Source: Lachnospiraceae bacterium (GTDB lineage Bacteria; Bacillota; Clostridia; Lachnospirales; Lachnospiraceae). Taken from it: a DNA stretch of 10,064 nt. Of the stretch, positions 6,803-10,064 are shown piece by piece. Under the pieces are notes generated by a model that saw only the letters and a list, made by a program, of their open reading frames with translations, had not been told where the DNA came from and ran no database searches. Each line of letters opens with the position of its first letter. Positions within the stretch are counted from its first letter, which is position 1. The stretch spans positions 568-10,631 of the forward strand of contig JAJPZP010000031.1 in the NCBI GenBank assembly GCA_021204285.1, read 5' to 3'. The translations under genes were made by a program, and so were the position numbers.

Positions 6803-7717
6803 ATGTTTAGAGAAGGTACGTGTCCGAAGTGCAAAGAGAAAATTCAGGTCCCCGACGATCATGAGAAAGTTCGCTGCATGTTCTGTGGTGAGGAAATTGA
6901 GGTAGCTGAGGCACTTGGAGAAAAAAAAGCTGTGCAGGTGCAGGATGTTCAGAACCTGCCGATGTATGAGTCGCTGATAGAGAAGCGGCTGGCGGAGCTG
7001 TTTGCAGCCTGCGACAATCCTTTGAAAAAGTTTAAAAAGAATAGTTTTGAGGCCGATTTCACAAGCTTTTACGACTCGAACCGGGATATTTTCGAAGCAA
7101 TGGAGATGGTTTATGTCGGAAATGGTTCGTCAGAGCAGGCTGTCAGGGTGTTGACGGATTATGTGCTGGCCGCTGCACACTGTGAGCTTGAGAAGGAAAA
7201 GAAGAAATCGAAGAAGGGACAGAAGCAGCTGGATTATAATTTCCTGGTCAGCATTCAGTTTATTCCGGCTGTCCGCAAATACCCGGCGAGCTTTACGGAG
7301 CCTTTTTCCGAGGCGATGGTGAAGGACTGGAATGAAGCCTTTGACGCAAATATTGGACTCGCTTCTTATGATATGATTGAAAATGGTTTCCACCGGAAGC
7401 TCTGTTATATCACGACAGCAGTGTGTCAGGGCCTGGGAAAAGGGCCGGATTGTACAGAACTGCAGATTCTGAAGGATTACCGGGATCGACAGCTTGAGAC
7501 AACACCGGAGGGACATGCGCTTGTTGAGGAGTACTACGACATTGCTCCGACGATTGTAAAGCGGATGGAGAAAAGCCCGGACAGTGGGGCTCTCTACCGT
7601 ACGCTTTACCAGGATTATCTGATGCCCTGTATTGAGAAAATCAAGGCGGGAAAATATGAAGAGTGCCGCACACACTACCAGGCTATGGTACTGGATCTGA
7701 AGCAGAAATATATGTGA
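6803..7717 (+). CDS. Zinc-ribbon protein with C-terminal CFI-box-like domain, function unknown
   Basis: I do not recognise a named gene. The 304 residues begin with a compact zinc ribbon: CPKC at C7/C10 and CMFC at C25/C28. A charged middle follows, probably mostly helical (about 50-200), with a lysine-rich patch KEKKKSKKGQKQ (131-142). From residue 201 there is a distinct block, CYITTAVCQGLGKGPDC (201-217), then LQILKDYRDRQL (220-231), a conserved-looking G237 and EEYYDIAPTIV (242-252). This follows the pattern of the CFI-box C-terminal domain (C-F/Y-I-A/T-T-A, LR-FRD, YY-P), a family of unknown function. There is no signal peptide or membrane segment, so it is probably cytoplasmic. The ATG lies 5 bases after the yebC stop and has only a weak purine-rich site (AAGAGAG), suggesting translational coupling to yebC. 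The reading frame is intact, and its spacing supports a real gene. Confidence 0.88.
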   Translation: MFREGTCPKCKEKIQVPDDHEKVRCMFCGEEIEVAEALGEKKAVQVQDVQNLPMYESLIEKRLAELFAACDNPLKKFKKNSFEADFTSFYDSNRDIFEAMEMVYVGNGSSEQAVRVLTDYVLAAAHCELEKEKKKSKKGQKQLDYNFLVSIQFIPAVRKYPASFTEPFSEAMVKDWNEAFDANIGLASYDMIENGFHRKLCYITTAVCQGLGKGPDCTELQILKDYRDRQLETTPEGHALVEEYYDIAPTIVKRMEKSPDSGALYRTLYQDYLMPCIEKIKAGKYEECRTHYQAMVLDLKQKYM

Positions 7718-7739
7718 GACACGTCAGGAGGAATGAATT

Positions 7740-9023
7740 ATGAGTAAACCGTTCAGGCCGGATACGATTTGTGTTCAGGCAGGCTGGAAGCCAAAGAAAG
7801 GCGAACCGAGGGTTCTTCCGATCTACCAGAGTACCACGTTTAAATATGACACAACGGATGAGATGGGCGCACTTTTTGCGCTCGAGGAGGAAGGTTATTT
7901 CTATACACGTCTGCAGAATCCGACGAATGATGCAGTGGCGGAAAAGATCGCTGCGCTGGAGGGCGGCGTTGCGGCGATGCTGACCTCATCGGGACAGGCG
8001 GCAAATTTCTATACGATTGCGAACCTCTGCCAGGCGGGCGACCACATCGTCTGCTCCGCGAAAGTCTATGGCGGAACCTTCAATCTCTATTCGGCCACAA
8101 TCAAAAAACTGGGTATTGCATGCACTTTCGTTGATCCGGATGCTTCCGAAGAGGAGATTGAAGGTGCTTTCCGTGATAATACGAAGGCCGTGGTCGGAGA
8201 GACGATTGCCAATCCGGCGCTGACGGTGCTGGATATCACAAAGTTCGCAAATCTGGCGCATGCGCATGGTGTGCCGCTGATTGTAGACAATACTTTTGCA
8301 ACGCCGGTTAACTGCAGGCCTTTCGAATTTGGCGCCGACATCGTAACGCACTCTACGACGAAATACATGGATGGCCATGCAATGGCTGTGGGCGGCTGCA
8401 TCGTCGACAGCGGAAATTTTGACTGGGAGGCGCAGAAAGACAAGTTTCCGGGACTGACAACGCCGGATGAAACTTATCACGGTGTGATTTATACAAAGCA
8501 GTTCGGAAAGAAGGCCTTTATCACGAAGGCGACTGCGCAGCTGATGCGCGATCTCGGGAGCATTCCCTCGCCGATGAATTCTTTCCTGCTGAATGTGGGC
8601 CTGGAGACGCTGCCGCTGCGTATGGAGAAGCACTGCAGCAACGCGCGGAGGGTCGGAGAATTTCTGAAAGCACATCCGAAGGTGGATTTTGTGAACTGTG
8701 CGATGCTGGAGGGGGATCCCTATTATGAGCTGGCGCAGAAATATATGCCGAACGGAACCTGCGGCGTACTCTCCTTCAGCCTGAAGGGGACGAAGGAGGA
8801 TGCGGTGCGTTTCATGGACAGCCTGAAGCTCTGTGCAATCGTTACGCATGTGGCTGACGCGCGCACCTGTGTGCTGCACCCGGCGAGCCACACACATCGT
8901 CAGATGAATGAGGAGCAGCTGAGGGAAGCGGGTGTGACGCCGGGTCTTATCCGGCTGTCGGTCGGCATCGAGAGCCCGGATGACATCATCGAGGATCTTG
9001 CACAGGCGCTGGAACAAGTCTGA
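7740..9023 (+). CDS. metY: O-acetylhomoserine sulfhydrylase (aminocarboxypropyltransferase)
   Basis: MetY condenses O-acetyl-L-homoserine with sulfide to give homocysteine, the direct-sulfhydrylation route to methionine; some members also make cysteine. The 427 residues are typical of MetY (about 420-440) and longer than MetB/MetC-type enzymes (about 380-400). It belongs to the Cys/Met-metabolism PLP family (fold type I). The start DTICVQAGW...PRVLPIYQSTTFKYD is typical. YTRLQNPTN (phosphate-contacting Tyr/Arg), TSSGQAA (the PLP-phosphate loop), VVGETIANPAL, LIVDNTFATP (the Asp that contacts the pyridine nitrogen) and THSTTKYMDGH with K208 as the Schiff-base lysine are all present, as is the C-terminal RLSVGIESPDDIIEDL block. 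AGGAGG (7726-7731) is 8 bases before the ATG. The gene follows the zinc-ribbon gene by 22 bases, leaving no room for a SAM riboswitch. A close alternative would be cystathionine gamma-synthase, but length and the N-terminal extension favour MetY. Confidence 0.94.
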   Translation: MSKPFRPDTICVQAGWKPKKGEPRVLPIYQSTTFKYDTTDEMGALFALEEEGYFYTRLQNPTNDAVAEKIAALEGGVAAMLTSSGQAANFYTIANLCQAGDHIVCSAKVYGGTFNLYSATIKKLGIACTFVDPDASEEEIEGAFRDNTKAVVGETIANPALTVLDITKFANLAHAHGVPLIVDNTFATPVNCRPFEFGADIVTHSTTKYMDGHAMAVGGCIVDSGNFDWEAQKDKFPGLTTPDETYHGVIYTKQFGKKAFITKATAQLMRDLGSIPSPMNSFLLNVGLETLPLRMEKHCSNARRVGEFLKAHPKVDFVNCAMLEGDPYYELAQKYMPNGTCGVLSFSLKGTKEDAVRFMDSLKLCAIVTHVADARTCVLHPASHTHRQMNEEQLREAGVTPGLIRLSVGIESPDDIIEDLAQALEQV

Positions 9024-9035
9024 TGCATAAAGGAT

Positions 9036-9125
9036 CCGTCTTCCCGGCATACTTTTATGGACGAAAGGTAACTGTGAAGGTACTGAACAGTTACGACGAA
9101 AGTATGTCGGAAAGGCGGTTTTTTT
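9036..9125 (+). terminator. Long hairpin with seven-T tract between metY and tepA: terminator or attenuator
   Basis: The 5' arm (9036-9055, starts CCGTCTTCC) pairs with the 3' arm (9099-9118, ends AAAGGCGG) over 20 positions: 17 Watson-Crick pairs, 2 G-U pairs and one C-A mismatch. Immediately after it come seven T residues (9119-9125). Within the loop a second perfect 8-base stem forms: GTAACTGT (9068-9075) with ACAGTTAC (9087-9094) around an 11-base loop. A GC-rich base followed directly by a T run is a classical intrinsic terminator, so metY transcripts probably end here at least partly. The T run abuts the tepA ATG, and the hairpin's 3' arm AAAGGCGG (9111-9118) is also the best ribosome binding site for tepA. 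The element could therefore control expression of the next gene instead of simply insulating it. Confidence 0.8.
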
Positions 9126-9779
9126 ATGTCTGAAAATGAAGATAAAATGGAGAAATATGGGCAGCCGGAGGGGCTTGTGGGAAATCTGAAGACACATATC
9201 CGGATTCTGACGATCATCGGTGAGGTGGAGGGGCATGAGTGTCTGGCCGCGAACAGCAAGACGACTAAGTATGAACATGTGATACCGATGCTTGCCGCTG
9301 TGGAAGAGGATCCGGAGGTACATGGCCTGCTCGTGCTGATCAATATGGTTGGCGGAGATGTCGAGAGCGGGCTGGCAATCGCGGAGATGATCGCCTCGGT
9401 CAGCAAGCCGACCGTCTCGCTTGTGCTCGGCGGGAGCCATTCGATCGGCGTGCCGCTCGCGGTCTCGGCGGATTATTCTTTTATCGTGCCGACCGGGACA
9501 ATGATGATTCACCCGGTACGCATGACCGGTCTCATCATCGGTGTTGCGCAGACCTTTGACTATTTCCAGAAGATTCAGGATCGGATCAGCGGTTTTGTGG
9601 TGGAGCACAGTCATATTGCGCCTGCTCGCCTGACGGAGCTTATGCTGGAGACCGGTGAGCTGACGAAGGATGTTGGCAGTGTACTGGTCGGCGCACAGGC
9701 TGTGGAGGAAGGAATTATTGATGCTGTTGGCGGCACGTGTGATGCTTTTCGGAAACTGCACGAATTGATGGGAGAATAG
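9126..9779 (+). CDS. tepA: ClpP-like serine protease of the TepA (YmfB) type
   Basis: The 217 residues are a ClpP/crotonase-fold protease, closest in pattern to Bacillus TepA. Diagnostic blocks are LTIIGEVEGH (28-37), KTTKYEHVIPMLAAVE (45-60), NMVGGDVESGLAIAEMIAS (73-91), SKPTVSLVLGGSHSIGVPLA (93-112) and MMIHPVRMTGLIIGV (126-140). The expected catalytic triad is S106 (in HSIG), H129 (in IHP) and D182 (in TKDVG). TepA has been linked to protein export and degradation of small spore proteins in Bacillus; ClpP homologues of this class are not established partners of Clp ATPases. There is no signal peptide, so it is probably cytoplasmic. The ATG at 9126 follows AAAGGCGG by 7 bases, and that site lies within a terminator-like hairpin. 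No independent promoter is evident, so expression probably depends on readthrough from metY. In Bacillus tepA sits near spoIIIE; no such gene is visible here. Confidence 0.92.
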   Translation: MSENEDKMEKYGQPEGLVGNLKTHIRILTIIGEVEGHECLAANSKTTKYEHVIPMLAAVEEDPEVHGLLVLINMVGGDVESGLAIAEMIASVSKPTVSLVLGGSHSIGVPLAVSADYSFIVPTGTMMIHPVRMTGLIIGVAQTFDYFQKIQDRISGFVVEHSHIAPARLTELMLETGELTKDVGSVLVGAQAVEEGIIDAVGGTCDAFRKLHELMGE

Positions 9780-9801
9780 TTACCGGAACTGTAGGAAAAC
9801 G

Positions 9802-9830
9802 TTGACATTGTCCGTCTGTCGGTATATACT
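9802..9830 (+). promoter_or_regulatory. Strong sigma-A promoter for the carboxyltransferase gene
   Basis: TTGACA (9802-9807), a 17-base spacer and TATACT (9825-9830) match consensus at eleven of twelve positions. Transcription should start near 9837, giving a leader of roughly 94 bases before the ATG at 9931, longer than the other leaders in this window. It begins 22 bases after the tepA stop, so the carboxylase gene starts its own transcription unit. Confidence 0.85.
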
Positions 9831-9843
9831 TTGATAGTCAAAG
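9829..9843. promoter_or_regulatory. Perfect inverted repeat over the transcription start, candidate operator
   Basis: CTTTGA (9829-9834), a 3-base centre TAG and TCAAAG (9838-9843) form a perfect inverted repeat overlapping the end of the -10 element and the expected start site. A protein dimer bound here would block RNA polymerase, so this is a natural place for a repressor. I do not recognise the regulator. In RNA only its 3' half would be transcribed, so it is more likely a DNA site than a hairpin. Confidence 0.4.
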
Positions 9844-9847
9844 CTTT

Positions 9848-9894
9848 TGCAATAAGAGTCCCGGACGGTGACGATTGCAGAGCAATCGACTTTT
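9848..9894 (+). promoter_or_regulatory. Leader hairpin with possible alternative pairing, upstream of the carboxyltransferase gene
   Basis: CGATTGC (9872-9878), loop AGA and GCAATCG (9882-9888) form a perfect 7-base stem followed by AC and four T residues (9891-9894), a weak terminator-like layout. ATTGCA (9874-9879), which forms part of that stem, can instead pair with TGCAAT (9848-9853) upstream. The two helices exclude each other, as in an antiterminator/terminator switch. The T tract is short, so either a weak attenuator or chance is possible. Confidence 0.35.
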
Positions 9895-9896
9895 AT
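9883..9896 (+). repeat. 14-base direct repeat, copy 2 (carboxyltransferase leader)
   Basis: Exact copy of the sequence at 286-299, here spanning most of the 3' arm of the leader hairpin and its short T tract. At this copy the upstream partner GATTGC is inside the transcript. At leuS the partner GATTG (275-279) lies at or before the expected transcription start, so a shared RNA structure is doubtful. Confidence 0.5.
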
Positions 9897-9930
9897 GTGA
9901 CAGTAAGAAGTATCAGAGGAGTATACAGAT

Positions 9931-10064
9931 ATGTGGAAGGACAGCATAGACGAGCTTGACAGGAGAAGAAACCGTTCGCTGCAGGCGGGCGGTTGTGACC
10001 GGATTGAAAAGCAGCACAAAAGCGGAAAACTGACGGCCAGGGAGCGCATTGATCTGCTCTTTGA
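9931..10064 (+). CDS. Acyl-CoA carboxylase carboxyltransferase subunit (PccB/MmdA type), N-terminal fragment
   Basis: The ATG is set by AGAGGAG (9915-9921), 9 bases upstream, and 44 residues can be read before the window ends. The segment LQAGGCDRIEKQHKSGKLTA (17-36) followed by RERIDLLF is the highly recognisable start of biotin-dependent carboxyltransferase beta subunits (GG...I.KQH..GKLTARERI..L). Full proteins are about 470-520 residues. These subunits move CO2 between biotin and an acyl-CoA: propionyl-CoA carboxylase beta, methylmalonyl-CoA decarboxylase alpha (MmdA, sodium-pumping) and related enzymes share this N-terminus. The first 44 residues cannot say which. In anaerobic Firmicutes, the biotin carrier and decarboxylase membrane subunits would be expected downstream of an MmdA-type gene. 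It has its own strong promoter with a candidate operator and a structured leader. Confidence 0.88.
   Translation, partial: MWKDSIDELDRRRNRSLQAGGCDRIEKQHKSGKLTARERIDLLF

Noticed and set aside
7718..7739. Possible SAM riboswitch or T-box in front of metY
   Set aside because: Only 22 bases separate metY from the upstream gene, enough for a ribosome binding site but not for any riboswitch.
7986..9761. Very long minus-strand reading frame (591 codons) opposite metY and tepA
   Set aside because: It lies antisense to two genes with complete catalytic motifs, spans their junction, is rich in His/Arg/Cys as expected of a frame mirrored from coding DNA, and shows no recognisable domain.
1..10064. Mobile elements, CRISPR arrays, tRNA or rRNA genes, horizontal-transfer signatures
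   Set aside because: Read through for repeats, transposase or integrase motifs and structural RNA features; none seen. All genes run in ordinary chromosomal order with similar codon use.

Overview
This window looks like a core-genome stretch of a low-to-moderate GC Firmicute, most likely a Clostridia / Lachnospiraceae-type bacterium. The evidence is the strong AGGAGG-type ribosome binding sites, near-consensus housekeeping (sigma-A) promoters, a redox regulator Rex, a Bacillus-like MazF next to alanine racemase, and a TepA-type ClpP homologue. The family-level placement is inference from gene content; I could not search a database. I see no phage, transposon, CRISPR or RNA gene.

Layout. The left edge holds the 5' part of a small glycine-rich membrane protein (GlsB/YeaQ/YmgE type) on the minus strand (1-169). 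It diverges from leuS (335-2737, leucyl-tRNA synthetase) across a 165-base region with back-to-back promoters. A perfect-consensus promoter (2763-2791) then drives rex (2828-3469). Downstream in the same direction lie nnrD (3566-4426, NAD(P)H-hydrate dehydratase), alr (4419-5606, alanine racemase, overlapping nnrD by 8 bases) and mazF (5652-5999, endoribonuclease with a TTG start and no visible antitoxin gene). A hairpin sits between rex and nnrD. A second promoter (6002-6030) precedes yebC (6069-6797), a zinc-ribbon / CFI-box-like protein of unknown function (6803-7717) and metY (7740-9023, O-acetylhomoserine sulfhydrylase). After metY a long hairpin ending in seven T residues sits directly against the start of tepA (9126-9779, ClpP-like serine protease). 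Finally a third strong promoter (9802-9830), with an inverted repeat over the expected transcription start and a leader hairpin, precedes the start of an acyl-CoA carboxylase carboxyltransferase subunit (9931 to the right edge).

How the genes relate. Rex senses NADH/NAD+ and NnrD repairs damaged NAD(P)H, so the second unit opens with two NAD(H)-linked genes and continues with cell-wall precursor supply (Alr) and an RNase. YebC (translation-associated), the unknown protein and MetY (sulfur assimilation to homocysteine) share tight spacing but no evident common pathway.

The most interesting non-coding signal is the metY-tepA junction. The hairpin's 3' arm contains the only good ribosome binding site for tepA, and a 36-codon reading frame beginning at the metY stop (TGATG) runs through the whole hairpin and ends 8 bases inside tepA. 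This would suit an attenuator or translational coupling device, but it is unproven. The window is otherwise ordinary chromosomal housekeeping; I found no convincing new multi-gene system.
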